DNA of 58,852 nt from Acidimicrobiia bacterium (GCA_020850945.1 JADZDR010000055.1:1-58852), one strand, 5' to 3'. Positions 33,146-45,363 are shown, counted from the first letter of the stretch. Numbers and translations are program-made. Notes: generated by a model not told the origin, from the letters alone.

Positions 33146-33619
33146 GTGACCGCCCCGACACGCGATGCAGAACCCGCCACACCTGCCACACGACGCCACC
33201 TCGTCGTGGTCACGACGGCCGTCTGTGTCGGTGCCCTGCTCCTCCTCGTCGGCGTAGTCCTCTTCGCGGCCTGGATGATGTCGAACTCGACGGAAGCCGA
33301 AGACCTCCCCGAAGTCGTCGAACGCGTATTCCCCGGCCGCGGGGATGCGATGCTGCGCCAGGGCCGAGTCGGGCTCGACCTGCAGGCGACCTACTGGTGT
33401 TCTCTCACCATCGACGGCACGGTGATTCCCGACGACCAGCTCGAGGGAGCCGAGGAGACGGGTGAGTGCTTCTACCGGCCCGGTGCACCCGAGAGCGCAG
33501 GTGAGGAGAAGGCCATCGTCGAGCTCGAGCCGGGTTCACACACGGCCACGGCGGAGATCTACTCCCTCGCCGATCCCACCGACAGGACCTTCTTCACCTG
33601 GTCATTCGATGTCCTCTGA
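33146..33619 (+). CDS. Hypothetical single-pass membrane protein
   Basis: A 157-residue protein with an N-terminal membrane helix (about residues 19-44) and an extracytoplasmic domain of about 110 residues, containing two Cys that could pair (YWCSL and ECFYRP) and a terminal TFFTWSFDVL strand. The pattern suggests a small beta-sandwich. No family recognised. It has a leaderless-type -10 box rather than an SD. It precedes the sigma-factor control region. Confidence 0.6.
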   Translation: MTAPTRDAEPATPATRRHLVVVTTAVCVGALLLLVGVVLFAAWMMSNSTEAEDLPEVVERVFPGRGDAMLRQGRVGLDLQATYWCSLTIDGTVIPDDQLEGAEETGECFYRPGAPESAGEEKAIVELEPGSHTATAEIYSLADPTDRTFFTWSFDVL

Positions 33620-33654
33620 GCTGTTCATCCCCTTCGCTCCGGGCAGGGAACGCG

Positions 33655-33705
33655 TTTCTCAGTGACTTCTCATGACCGAGACCGTGTTTTCTCAGTGACT
33701 TCTCA
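33655..33705 (+). repeat. Direct repeat upstream of the sigma-factor gene
   Basis: TTTCTCAGTGACTTCTCA occurs twice, at 33655-33672 and 33688-33705, 33 bp apart (three helical turns). This stretch is visibly poorer in G+C than its surroundings. Spacing and position suggest a binding site for a regulator of the sigma gene. Confidence 0.75.
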
Positions 33706-33738
33706 AGCGAAATCGGAATCGTGTACGAGGTCGAGGCG

Positions 33739-33769
33739 TTGACATACACGTCGAGACGCAACCTGCGGT
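33739..33769 (+). promoter_or_regulatory. Possible promoter of the sigma-factor gene
   Basis: A perfect TTGACA (33739-33744) lies about 97 nt upstream of the ATG. The best -10 partner is weak (TGCGGT, 19-nt spacer), so only the -35 box is convincing. Confidence 0.35.
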
Positions 33770-33840
33770 AGGGCCCACTGATCCAGACAGCCCGCCGAAA
33801 GGTCCAGGTAAAGACGTACAGGGGAAGAGGGTCGATCTCC

Positions 33841-34797
33841 ATGGCCGAGGCCACGATGACCAGGAAAGCACGGCGCAGCCGGGCGCGGACGGAATCAGTC
33901 CCCACACACGATCTCGTCGGCGCGTACCTCCGCGACATCTCGCGGCACGAGCTCCTCACGAAGCAGGACGAGATCGAGCTCTCGCAGGTCATCGAGCTCG
34001 GAGACGCCGCCAAGGAGAAGCTCGAAACCGGCGACACACTCAGCCCCGACGCAAGACGCGCGCTCGAGGCCGAGGTCAAAGCTGCAGACGCCGCACGCCA
34101 GCGCTTCGTGAACTCGAACCTGCGGCTCGTCGTGAGCATCGCGAAGAAGATCGGTGGCAACCACGAGCTCCTCGACCTCGTCCAGGAGGGGAACCTCGGG
34201 CTCATCCATGCCGTCGAGAAGTTCGAATGGCGTAAGGGCTACAAGTTCTCCACGTACGCCACGTGGTGGATTCGCCAGGCGATGAGCCGGGGCATGGCGA
34301 ACGGGGGCCGCACGATCCGCCTTCCCGTCCATGTCGGAGACCGCGTGACGAAGGTGCTGCGGGCGGCGAGTGAGATCGAAGGCCGCACCGGCCGCGAACC
34401 CACCGAGGCCGAGATCGCCGCCGCCACAGGCCTGTCCGAACGCGATGTGACGGCGACGCTCGCCATCCCCGTCTCCATGGCATCGCTCAACAAGCCAGTC
34501 GGCGATCGTGAGGGCTCCGAGCTCGGTGACTTCATCGCAACCGAGAGCGGCGACCCGACGTTCGAGGACGCGACCGACCCCCTCGTCATCGACTACATCA
34601 GCACCGCGATCGACCGCCTGCCCGCCATCGAGGCAGATGTCGTGCGCCTTCGCTTCGGTCTCACCGGCGCCCCGCCCATGACGCGCCGTGAGATCGGTGC
34701 CAACCTCGGCCGCAGCGCATCGGAGATCACCCGCATCGAGCAGTCGGCACTCAAGAAGCTTCGCCGGAGCAGCCTCAAGACACTCGTGGCTGCCTGA
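33841..34797 (+). CDS. RNA polymerase sigma-70 factor, RpoD-like group 2
   Basis: A 318-residue sigma-70 factor without region 1.1. Region 1.2 (DLVGAYLRDISRHELLT), region 2 with core-binding LRLVVSIAKK and DLVQEGNLGLIHAVEKF, the -10-reading FSTYATWWIRQAMSR, region 3 and region 4 with the helix-turn-helix MTRREIGANLGRSASEITRIE are all present. It is shorter than a primary sigma (usually above 330 with an N-terminal extension), so an alternative housekeeping-like sigma (SigB/HrdD type) is likelier than the primary one. The 221-bp upstream region contains an 18-bp direct repeat. GAGGG lies about 10 nt upstream of the ATG. A strong hairpin follows the gene. Confidence 0.9.
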   Translation: MAEATMTRKARRSRARTESVPTHDLVGAYLRDISRHELLTKQDEIELSQVIELGDAAKEKLETGDTLSPDARRALEAEVKAADAARQRFVNSNLRLVVSIAKKIGGNHELLDLVQEGNLGLIHAVEKFEWRKGYKFSTYATWWIRQAMSRGMANGGRTIRLPVHVGDRVTKVLRAASEIEGRTGREPTEAEIAAATGLSERDVTATLAIPVSMASLNKPVGDREGSELGDFIATESGDPTFEDATDPLVIDYISTAIDRLPAIEADVVRLRFGLTGAPPMTRREIGANLGRSASEITRIEQSALKKLRRSSLKTLVAA

Positions 34798-34856
34798 CCC
34801 CAGCACAACACCAGGTCAAGGGCTTCCTCCCAGGCCCCGGACCAGCACCCAGAGAC

Positions 34857-34884
34857 GGGGCCGCCGTTCCCAGCCGGCGGCCCC
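34857..34884. terminator. Bidirectional hairpin terminator
   Basis: GGGGCCGCCG, an 8-nt loop and CGGCGGCCCC form a 10-bp GC stem between the convergent sigma and metF genes. A short pyrimidine run (GCTCTC) follows on the plus strand. Confidence 0.75.
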
Positions 34885-34913
34885 GCTCTCGCGTACGGAG
34901 CCGTGTCGCCTGT

Positions 34914-35807
34914 TCAGCCCGGTGCGAGGCCGAGGTTCACGTAGATCTGGCGTGTGGCCGGGGACCGGTTGAGCGTGTAGAAGTGCAAGCCCGGTGCCCC
35001 CGCGTCGAGGAGATCCTCGCAGAGCCTGGTCGCCTCCTCGACACCGGCCTCCCACACCGCATCGCTGCCGCCCCCCGCCTCGGCCGCCCCGAGGCGGTCG
35101 GCGAGCCAGGCGGGGAAGTCGGTACCCGACAGCTCGGCCATGCGGGTGATCGAGCTCAGGTTCGTGACGGGCATGATGCCGGGGATGACAGGGACGTCCT
35201 CGGGGAGGCCGAGCTCGGCGGCGGTCTCGACGAGGCGGCGGTAGTGAACCGCCTCGAAGAAGAACTGCGTGAGGACGAAATCGGCACCGGCCTTCACCTT
35301 CTCGACGAGGTGGCGCACACCGGTCTCGAAGTCGGGTGCGTCAGGATGCTTCTCGGGGAACCCCGCCACGCCGACACAGAACTCGTCCCCATCGCGGTCA
35401 CGGATGAGGCGCACGAGGTCGACTGCGTGCTCGAGACCACCGGGGGGTGGGACGAAGTCGGGCTGGTCGCGAGGCGGATCACCCCGCAGGGCAAGGATGT
35501 TGCGCACACCGGCCGCGTGGAGTTGCGTGACGATCCCGTCGATCTCGGCCCGAGTCGTCCCCACAGTCGTGAGATGGGCCATGGGAAGCAGATCCGTCTC
35601 ACGACCGATGCGCTCCGTGAGGCGAATCGTGTGATCCCGCCTCGATCCCCCTGCCCCGAACGTGACCGACACGAACGTGGGATGCAGCGGTGCGAGGTCC
35701 TCCGTCAGCACCTGCCAGAGCTGCTCCTCGCCCTCCGGGGTCTTGGGAGGGAAGAACTCGAAGCTGAAGCTCCTGCCGGCTTGGTCAATACGGTCGCGGA
35801 TGAACAC
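34914..35807 (-). CDS. metF: 5,10-methylenetetrahydrofolate reductase
   Basis: A 297-residue MTHFR that reduces methylene-THF to methyl-THF for methionine synthesis, with FAD. It has the conserved FSFEFFPPKTPEGEEQL start (catalytic Glu in EFFPPK), TFGAGGSRRD, NILALRGDPP, the FAD/substrate strand ADFVLTQFFF and VIPGIMPV. The length is that of bacterial MetF. The start is GTG 35807; GGGAAG lies far upstream, so initiation is weakly marked. It is 35 nt downstream of ligA and may be cotranscribed. Confidence 0.94.
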   Translation of the reverse strand: MFIRDRIDQAGRSFSFEFFPPKTPEGEEQLWQVLTEDLAPLHPTFVSVTFGAGGSRRDHTIRLTERIGRETDLLPMAHLTTVGTTRAEIDGIVTQLHAAGVRNILALRGDPPRDQPDFVPPPGGLEHAVDLVRLIRDRDGDEFCVGVAGFPEKHPDAPDFETGVRHLVEKVKAGADFVLTQFFFEAVHYRRLVETAAELGLPEDVPVIPGIMPVTNLSSITRMAELSGTDFPAWLADRLGAAEAGGGSDAVWEAGVEEATRLCEDLLDAGAPGLHFYTLNRSPATRQIYVNLGLAPG

Positions 35808-35842
35808 TTCGACTCACTTTCTTCCCTGCGAGGGTAATCCCT

Positions 35843-39129
<3,287 letters not shown>

Positions 39130-39140
<11 letters not shown>

Positions 39141-39582
39141 CATCCGCGCGATCGAACAGCTCAAGTACGCGTACTTCCGCTGCCTCGACACGAAGGACTG
39201 GGACGGTATCGCCGACCTCTTCTGCGAGGATGCGTCGACAGCCTACGACGACGGTGCGATCAGCTTTGCGGGGCGTGAGCAGATCGTCGGTTTCCTCCGG
39301 GATGCGCTCGGCTCTGGCGCCGTCGTCTCCATGCACACGGGGCATCACCCCGAGATCGAGCTCACGTCCGCGGACACGGCGGCGGGTCGCTGGTACCTCG
39401 TGGACCAGGTGATCGCAGCCGACGGCTCGTGGCGCCTCCACGGCACGGCTGTGTACGAAGACACGTACCGGCGCGAAGGCGGCCGTTGGCGGATCGCGAC
39501 GACCGGCTATTCGCGCATCTTCGAGGAAGTCCTCGTCGTGGAGGACGGCGTCGAGGAGCGGACGTTCCGGAGTCGGTTCTGA
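39130..39582 (+). CDS. SnoaL/NTF2-like protein
   Basis: A 150-residue cone-shaped NTF2 fold protein of the SnoaL-like group. It shows the AIEQLKYAYFRCLDTKDWDGIADLF start, a central HTGHHPEIE strand and the YRREGGRWRI ending, with His and Asp residues lining the expected pocket. Members act as isomerases, cyclases or ligand-binding proteins. It overlaps the hydrolase gene upstream, so the two probably act in one pathway. Specific reaction unknown. Confidence 0.82.
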
Positions 39583-39598
39583 GGGGAACCCAACGTCG

Positions 39599-39680
39599 TT
39601 GCGCGCGGATCGCACTCTTGCGCGCGAACTGCGATCCAGGAAGCGCGATCCGCGCGCAGGAGCGCGGATCGCGCGCAAGT
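39599..39680. repeat. Cluster of GCGATCC-type inverted repeats
   Basis: TTGCGCGCG occurs at 39599 and 39618, and its inverse CGCGCGCAA at 39670. GCGCGCGGATCGC at 39601-39613 pairs perfectly over 13 bp with 39645-39657. The arms can form alternative nested hairpins. The cluster lies downstream of the NTF2-like gene and upstream of pyrE and could be a terminator or a REP-like element. Confidence 0.8.
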
Positions 39681-39764
39681 TGCGTGGGCGCGTTCGGGAC
39701 AGTGGACTCGAGCCGGCCGACGAACCCCGATCTTGCCGGAAGCGGCGGTTCGAGTCGACACCGA

Positions 39765-39770
39765 TAGGAT
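39765..39770 (+). promoter_or_regulatory. -10 box of a probable leaderless promoter (pyrE)
   Basis: TAGGAT ends 6 nt before the pyrE ATG; the spacer CGGACG is not a Shine-Dalgarno. Confidence 0.45.
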
Positions 39771-39776
39771 CGGACG

Positions 39777-40427
39777 ATGTCCCCAGAGCCCGAAAGCCGC
39801 GTGCGCGAGCTCCTCGCCCGCTGTGACGCCCTCGTCACAGGCGACCATTTCGTGTACACGTCCGGTCGACACGGCAGCGCCTACGTCAACAAGGACGCCC
39901 TCTACCCCGACACGTCGATCGTGCAGGAGGTCTGCGGGCTCCTCGCCGGCACGGTCGCCGAGTTCGCACCTGACGTGGTGTGCGGACCCGCACTCGGCGC
40001 GATCATCCTCTCCCAGTGGACGGCACACATCCTCACCGAGGTGACCGGCCGCGCCGTGCTCTCCGTCTACGCCGAGAAGTGTGAGGACGGGACCGGCCTC
40101 GTCCTGCGGCGCGGCTACGACGACCTCTCGAGGGGACGCCGCGTGGTCGTGGTCGAGGACATCGTGAACACAGGCGGCTCCCTGCAGCAGGCGATCGCCG
40201 CTGTCCGCGAGGCGGGCGGCACGGTCGTGGCCGCAACGGCTCTCGTGGACCGGGGCGGATGCGACGCCGCGGTCTTGGGCATACCCGTATACAGGCCGTT
40301 GCTGCGCCTCGATCTCGAGACGTATGCGGCCGCGACGTGCCCGCTGTGCGAATCTGGGGTTCCCGTGAGCACGCGGCTCGGCAAGGGGGCGCGGCTCGGG
40401 AGCGAGGAGCGTGGGATCCGCGCATGA
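39777..40427 (+). CDS. pyrE: Orotate phosphoribosyltransferase
   Basis: A 216-residue phosphoribosyltransferase best matching OPRT, which joins orotate to PRPP in UMP synthesis. It has HGSAYVNKDALYPD (the flexible region with the catalytic Lys), VCGPALGAIIL, and the PRPP motif VVVVEDIVNTGGS (about residues 122-134). A Cys pair near the end (TCPLCESG) is an extra feature of this long variant. The ATG follows a leaderless -10 box. The stop overlaps the next start (ATGA), linking it to a membrane protein gene. Confidence 0.85.
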   Translation: MSPEPESRVRELLARCDALVTGDHFVYTSGRHGSAYVNKDALYPDTSIVQEVCGLLAGTVAEFAPDVVCGPALGAIILSQWTAHILTEVTGRAVLSVYAEKCEDGTGLVLRRGYDDLSRGRRVVVVEDIVNTGGSLQQAIAAVREAGGTVVAATALVDRGGCDAAVLGIPVYRPLLRLDLETYAAATCPLCESGVPVSTRLGKGARLGSEERGIRA

Positions 40428-41371
40428 GGACCGCGGATCAGGTGGCGATTCGCCCCCGGCCCGTCTGGATGGTGGCGGCCGTCGCGTGGGTCGGACTGGG
40501 CGGGACCTTCCTGCCCGCCCTCGCCTCGAACGACGCAGAACAGACCTCACTCACGGTCGCCGGCCTCACCCTCTTCGCTGTCGTCTACGTCGCCGGCCTC
40601 GTTGCGTGGGCACTGCCGCGTCCGTTTCACCTCCTCACGCTGCGCCTCGGCGGCCTGCTCCTCCTCGAAGCCGGTGTCCTGGTCCTCGCAGCCGGCACAG
40701 CACCCCTCGCCCTTCGCGTGAGTGCCGCCACAGCGGGCCTCTACACGCTCGCGCTCTGCATGACGCGCTCGGTAGGTGACCGCATGGTCGACGGCGGCTC
40801 CTATCCGGGCGAGCGACGCTTCGCCTTCCGCACACCACGCGAGGCCCTGGGTGGGATCGGCGTCGCGTGCCTCGTTCCGTCGCTCGCCCTGTGGGCGTGC
40901 GTGGCGGCGGTATGGGCGTCGTCTGCCCTGCTTCGCTGGGCCGCGGGTGGGGCGGCTCTGGCGTTCGCCGTTCTCACCTGGTTCGGGTCGAGGCAGCTCC
41001 TCATGCTGGGACGGCGCTGGTTCGTGTTCGCCCCCCGCGCGATAGCCATCGTCGAGCCGTACCTCCTCGCGGACAACCTCGCCGTACCCCTGCCCCGGAT
41101 CGTCGACATCTCGATCGCGTCGGGTCGCCCGGACCCCGCGATCCTCGACCTGCGGGCGGCCGCGCGGGGACCTTGGATCCAGTTGCTCTGGGACGAGGAG
41201 GTCGAGGTGCCGGGCCCGCGCCGCATGCCTGCGCGTATTGCCCGCCTCCGCCCCGCTCTCGCCGCCCGGGCGATCGGTGTGGCGGCACCCCTGAGCACTC
41301 CGCGCGAGTTCGTCGCCGTGGCAGCGCAGCTCGAGTTGCCGACCCAAGGCAGCCACCTCGACACGCTCTGA
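40424..41371 (+). CDS. Hypothetical multi-pass membrane protein
   Basis: A 315-residue protein with about six membrane helices in the first 205 residues, then a soluble domain (about 210-315) with alternating strands (AIAIVEPYLLADNLAVPLPRI). The layout resembles a bacterial PH-like domain after a membrane region, but the match is weak. The start is coupled to pyrE (ATGA). No family recognised and no role inferred. Confidence 0.62.
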   Translation: MRTADQVAIRPRPVWMVAAVAWVGLGGTFLPALASNDAEQTSLTVAGLTLFAVVYVAGLVAWALPRPFHLLTLRLGGLLLLEAGVLVLAAGTAPLALRVSAATAGLYTLALCMTRSVGDRMVDGGSYPGERRFAFRTPREALGGIGVACLVPSLALWACVAAVWASSALLRWAAGGAALAFAVLTWFGSRQLLMLGRRWFVFAPRAIAIVEPYLLADNLAVPLPRIVDISIASGRPDPAILDLRAAARGPWIQLLWDEEVEVPGPRRMPARIARLRPALAARAIGVAAPLSTPREFVAVAAQLELPTQGSHLDTL

Positions 41372-41404
41372 CGTTCCGGGAGGGGATGTCTGCCACAATG
41401 CAGG

Positions 41405-42307
41405 ATGAGCGTCTCGTGGACTGTGCCCCGGTCATGGAGGAAGCTCGAACGGTCGGGGCCGGGCAGCTTCGTAACGCGTGAAAGGGCGCTCGACATCGAG
41501 GGTGCCGAGTTCGAGTTCACGTCACGGCGAACCCGCAAGGGTCTTGGCCCCCACCGCGTCGGGGTGCCGCCACTCTCGAGAGGTGCCTGGCATGGCAGGG
41601 GTGTCAGATGGGCACCGACACGCAGGGGGTGGTGGATAGCCGTTCTCTTCATGATCGGCTCGGCCTGCTTCGCCGTCGCATCCGTACCGGGCATCGCCGA
41701 GGCACTGCCCACGATGGCCGTGGGCGCCATCTACTTCACGGGCTCGATCTTCTTCACCTCGGCTGCCTACCTGCAGTACCTCGAGGCGGTCAACGCGGAC
41801 CGCGCCAGCCGGTCTGCCGAGCCCAGGTCGCACCTGCGCCTCGCAGACGTGCAACCGTCGCGCATCGACTGGTGGGCCTGCTCGATCCAGCTCGTGGGGA
41901 CGCTGTGGTTCAACGTGAACACCTTCGCCTCGATGCGGGTCGGCTCAGACGTGCACGAGGAGATCCGGCGTGTCTGGACCCCGGACTTCGTGGGGTCGAT
42001 CTGCTTCCTCGTGGCGAGCTGGCTCGCCGTCCTCGAGGTCTGCCACCGCTCCTGGTGTGTAGACCGCGGTGACGTCTCCTGGTGGATCGTCTGGGGCAAC
42101 ATGCTCGGGTCTGTCTTCTTCATGGCCTCCGCCATCGCGGCCTTCGTGCGACCCGACACGGGCGACATGTTGAGCGCGACGATCGCCAACAGCGGAACAC
42201 TCCTGGGCGCCCTCTGCTTCTTCTGGGCGGCACGGCTGCTCCTCGTCGAGCTCGCCGGCGCGGACAACCTTCCCCGCCAACCCGGCAGTCAGGGTGCCGG
42301 ATCGTGA
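41405..42307 (+). CDS. Hypothetical membrane protein (YrhK-like pattern)
   Basis: A 300-residue protein with a basic, soluble N-terminus of about 75 residues and seven to eight membrane helices. Two regions repeat a GSxxFxxxAxxxxxxE pattern (TGSIFFTSAAYLQYLE and GSVFFMASAIAAF), which recalls YrhK-type membrane modules and suggests an internal duplication. No catalytic motif seen. It ends 100 nt before the convergent AarF gene; that gap holds only a few weak inverted repeats. Confidence 0.6.
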   Translation: MSVSWTVPRSWRKLERSGPGSFVTRERALDIEGAEFEFTSRRTRKGLGPHRVGVPPLSRGAWHGRGVRWAPTRRGWWIAVLFMIGSACFAVASVPGIAEALPTMAVGAIYFTGSIFFTSAAYLQYLEAVNADRASRSAEPRSHLRLADVQPSRIDWWACSIQLVGTLWFNVNTFASMRVGSDVHEEIRRVWTPDFVGSICFLVASWLAVLEVCHRSWCVDRGDVSWWIVWGNMLGSVFFMASAIAAFVRPDTGDMLSATIANSGTLLGALCFFWAARLLLVELAGADNLPRQPGSQGAGS

Positions 42308-42407
42308 AGGGGGGGAGTCGTCGCCGGCATCCTGCGGCATGCGACTTCGAGCGTGTGCGTGACGTCGAGATTGCGCCGACCACGCTCTCGCCAACCGGGC
42401 GACTCCG

Positions 42408-43814
42408 TCAGGACTCGGGGAGCTCGATGCCCTCTGCGGCCACCTTGGCTGCGACCTGTTCGGGGAAGATGTTCTTCACGAGGAAGAGGTCACGCGCCAT
42501 CTGCCAGTCGGGGGCGAGAGCCTTCACGTAACGCTCGAAGTACATGAGTTGCTTCGTGACGAGGACCATGTTCTCGTCGGCCCGCGTGCCGAACTGCTCG
42601 GCGAGCTCGAGCTGGTTCTTCAGCATCTCGCCGAGGTTCACGTCGGAGACGCGGTTGTCGAGCATCGGTTCCATCATCGTCTTGAGCATGGCGGCGACCT
42701 GATCGACGTCGCCGATGTCCGCGGGCAGCATCCCGGCTCGCTGGAACGCAGTCACGACGCGGCGGAAGTCACCGTCGATCATCGACGTCTCGAGGGCGGC
42801 GAGGTTCGCCGCCCGGTAGTCGGGGGGCAACGCGCCCATGAGGCCGAAGTCGAGATAGGCGGCCCGCCCGTCGTCGAGGAGCCAGATGTTCCCGGCGTGG
42901 ACGTCACCGTGGAAGATCCCGTGCACGTATGCGGCCTCGAACCAGACCTTCACGCCGCGGCGCAGGAGGAGCTCGGCATCTATGCCCCGCTCGCCGAAGG
43001 CATGGAAGGTGTCGATGGGAAGCCCGTAGAGACGCTCCATGCAGAGGATGCGGGGCCCGCACGCGTCCCAGTAGACCTCGGGGGCCGTGATCCACTTGTT
43101 GTCACCGAAGTAGCCGATGTGATCGCGAAAGCTCGACTGGCGGGTCGCCTCGAGGAGGAAGTTGAGCTCCTCGTGCACGGTCCGGTTGAAGTCGTTCACG
43201 ACCCCGACCGGGTTCATGAGGGCACCCTTCTTCGTACGGGCGATGAGCCGGGCGAGTCGGTACTGGATGTGCAGGTCGCGGTTGATGTCGTGCACGAGGT
43301 TGGGACGCTGCACTTTGATCACGGCGTCGCGGCCGTCCTGGAGGACGCACGCGTGCACCTGCGAGATCGAAGCCGACGCGATCGGGATGGCGTCCACGGA
43401 TCGGAACATCGCCTCGAGACGGTGGCCGAGGTCGTCCTCGATCGTCTTGCGGGCGAGGTCGAAGCTGAATGCGGGCACGTCGTCGAAGAGGGACTTGAGC
43501 TCGTCGGCGAGGACTTGGGGGAAGAGCCCCGGTGACGAGGCGACGAGCTGGCCCAGCTTCACGAACGTCGGCCCGAGCGCGACGAACGACAGCCGGATCG
43601 CATGCGAGACGGTCTGCGCCCACGACCGACCCCGTTCGAGGCGGAAGAGCTTGCGGGCCATTTGCACGGTCACGATCGACGTGAACGTCCACCAGATGTG
43701 GAGCATGCGGAACAACTCGGCGGCACCGAAGCGACCCAGGTCGCATTCGGGAACGTGGAGTCTGTCTGCGGGGACGACGCCGTCGGCGTACGGACCCCGG
43801 GGCGGTGCCGTCAT
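42408..43814 (-). CDS. AarF/ABC1/UbiB family kinase-like protein, copy 2
   Basis: A 468-residue atypical kinase of the AarF/UbiB family. It has the family-specific KxGQ motif (FVKLGQLVASSPGLFPQ), VIKVQRP, the EELNFLLEA segment, the catalytic HGDVHAGNI and the metal-binding LDFG. Relatives support isoprenoid quinone synthesis and lipid metabolism, usually with ATPase rather than protein kinase activity. ATG 43814 is favoured over GTG 43850, which would overlap the upstream gene. It lies 16 nt after its paralogue, with which it shares nearly all motifs. Confidence 0.87.
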   Translation of the reverse strand: MTAPPRGPYADGVVPADRLHVPECDLGRFGAAELFRMLHIWWTFTSIVTVQMARKLFRLERGRSWAQTVSHAIRLSFVALGPTFVKLGQLVASSPGLFPQVLADELKSLFDDVPAFSFDLARKTIEDDLGHRLEAMFRSVDAIPIASASISQVHACVLQDGRDAVIKVQRPNLVHDINRDLHIQYRLARLIARTKKGALMNPVGVVNDFNRTVHEELNFLLEATRQSSFRDHIGYFGDNKWITAPEVYWDACGPRILCMERLYGLPIDTFHAFGERGIDAELLLRRGVKVWFEAAYVHGIFHGDVHAGNIWLLDDGRAAYLDFGLMGALPPDYRAANLAALETSMIDGDFRRVVTAFQRAGMLPADIGDVDQVAAMLKTMMEPMLDNRVSDVNLGEMLKNQLELAEQFGTRADENMVLVTKQLMYFERYVKALAPDWQMARDLFLVKNIFPEQVAAKVAAEGIELPES

Positions 43815-43830
43815 GGGCGACCCATCTCCT

Positions 43831-45240
43831 TCAGTCGGGGAGCGTGACACCCTCTGCGTCGACCTTGGCCGCGACCTCGTCCGGGAAGAGATTGCGGAAC
43901 AGGTAGGGGTCCGTGACCATGGACCATCCCGGCGCGAGCCGCTTCACATAGCGCTCGAAGTAGAGGAACTGTTTGCCGATGAGTGCGAGCACGGGATCGC
44001 CGACCATGTCGTAGCGGTCCGCCATCTTGAGCTGTTCCGTGAGCATGGCCCCGAGGCTGAGCTCACTGATCGGCTTGTCGACGAATGGCTCTACGACCAT
44101 CTGCACCGCCGGCGCCACCACTTCGGCATCGAGCTCGGCCGGCATCATGCCGATCGACTGCATGGCCCGCACGAGGCGCACCCAGTCACGATCGATGACG
44201 TACGTCCGGAAGAAGTCGACGAACGCAGCCCTGTAGACGGGATCGAGATGTCCGCAGATGCCGAAGTCGAGGAATGCGGCCCGCCCGTCGTCGAGGACCA
44301 TCGTGTTGCCGGCGTGCACGTCGCCGTGGAACATGCCGTGCGCGAACGCAGCCTCGATCCAGACCTTGACACCACGCCGCAGGAGCAGGACCGAGTCGAT
44401 TTCCCTGCCTTCGATCGCGTCGAAGTCGTCGAGGGGGACTCCGTAAAGGCGTTCCATGCACAGCACCCGCGGACCGCACAGCTCCCAGTAGACGTCGGGT
44501 GCCGTAACCCACTTGTTGTCCCCGAAGTAACCGATGCGTGACCGGAACGCGGCCTGGTTGGTGGCCTCGAGCAGGAAGTTGAGCTCCTCGTGGAGTGTCC
44601 GGTTCAGGTCTTCGATCATGTTGGGCAGGTTCAGCATCCGGGCCCGTTCGAAGCGGTTCACGAGACTCGCGAGCCGGTACTGGATTCGCAGGTCACGGTC
44701 GATATCGTGGCGGAGGCCACGGCGCTGCACCTTCACGACGGCTGCCCGTCCGTCTCTGAGCACGCACGCATGCACCTGCGCGATCGAGGCGGCCGACATC
44801 GGCACCGGATCCCAAGAGGCGACGAGCTCCTCGATCGGCCGGCCGAGGTCCTCCTCGATCGTGCGCTGAACCTCTGCGAGGGGCACGGGCGGGACGCTGT
44901 CGAGGAGTTTCAAGCACTCGTCGGCGACGACACGCGGGAAGAGCCCGGGTGCCGACGCGATCACCTGGCCGAGTTTGATGAAGCTCGGACCGAGCTGCTC
45001 GAACGACCGTCGCACCCACACGGCCAGGGCCGTGTCGAACCCGCGATGTCCGCCCACACGCATGCCCCAGCGCGCCACCTCGACGACGAAGGTGGAGGCG
45101 AACACCCACCAGACGACGAGCATGCGCCTCAGCTCCTCGACACCGAAGCGGCGCAGGTCGGCACGGTGCACCTCGAGGTCGCCCGCCGGGACGGTACCGG
45201 ACGCGTAGGGCCCCTGTGGATGTGAAGTACTGTCGGCCAT
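43831..45240 (-). CDS. AarF/ABC1/UbiB family kinase-like protein, copy 1
   Basis: A 469-residue paralogue of the next gene, with FIKLGQVIASAPGLFPR, VVKVQRR, EELNFLLEA, HGDVHAGNT and LDFG in the same order and spacing. Residues 170-310 are nearly superimposable between the two copies (including GYFGDNKW and CGPRxLCMERLYG), so they arose by tandem duplication. ATG 45240 is chosen because the conserved N-terminal GPYASGTVP follows, as in the paralogue, with GGGAG about 10 nt upstream. It diverges from etfB. Confidence 0.87.
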   Translation of the reverse strand: MADSTSHPQGPYASGTVPAGDLEVHRADLRRFGVEELRRMLVVWWVFASTFVVEVARWGMRVGGHRGFDTALAVWVRRSFEQLGPSFIKLGQVIASAPGLFPRVVADECLKLLDSVPPVPLAEVQRTIEEDLGRPIEELVASWDPVPMSAASIAQVHACVLRDGRAAVVKVQRRGLRHDIDRDLRIQYRLASLVNRFERARMLNLPNMIEDLNRTLHEELNFLLEATNQAAFRSRIGYFGDNKWVTAPDVYWELCGPRVLCMERLYGVPLDDFDAIEGREIDSVLLLRRGVKVWIEAAFAHGMFHGDVHAGNTMVLDDGRAAFLDFGICGHLDPVYRAAFVDFFRTYVIDRDWVRLVRAMQSIGMMPAELDAEVVAPAVQMVVEPFVDKPISELSLGAMLTEQLKMADRYDMVGDPVLALIGKQFLYFERYVKRLAPGWSMVTDPYLFRNLFPDEVAAKVDAEGVTLPD

Positions 45241-45333
45241 CGCCGGAGACTCCCGCCTTGCCACCGCATGCTTCGGCCACGAAGGGTATCCGTCATGTGG
45301 GTGGTGGGCACAGTCCGAACCCACCCCTCCGGC

Positions 45334-45363
45334 TTGCGCGCGTTTTCACGAACTCCTTATGCT
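45334..45363 (+). promoter_or_regulatory. Promoter candidate for etfBA
   Basis: TTGCGC (45334-45339), an 18-nt spacer and TATGCT (45358-45363). The predicted transcript would have a leader of about 115 nt with a proper SD before etfB. Confidence 0.5.
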
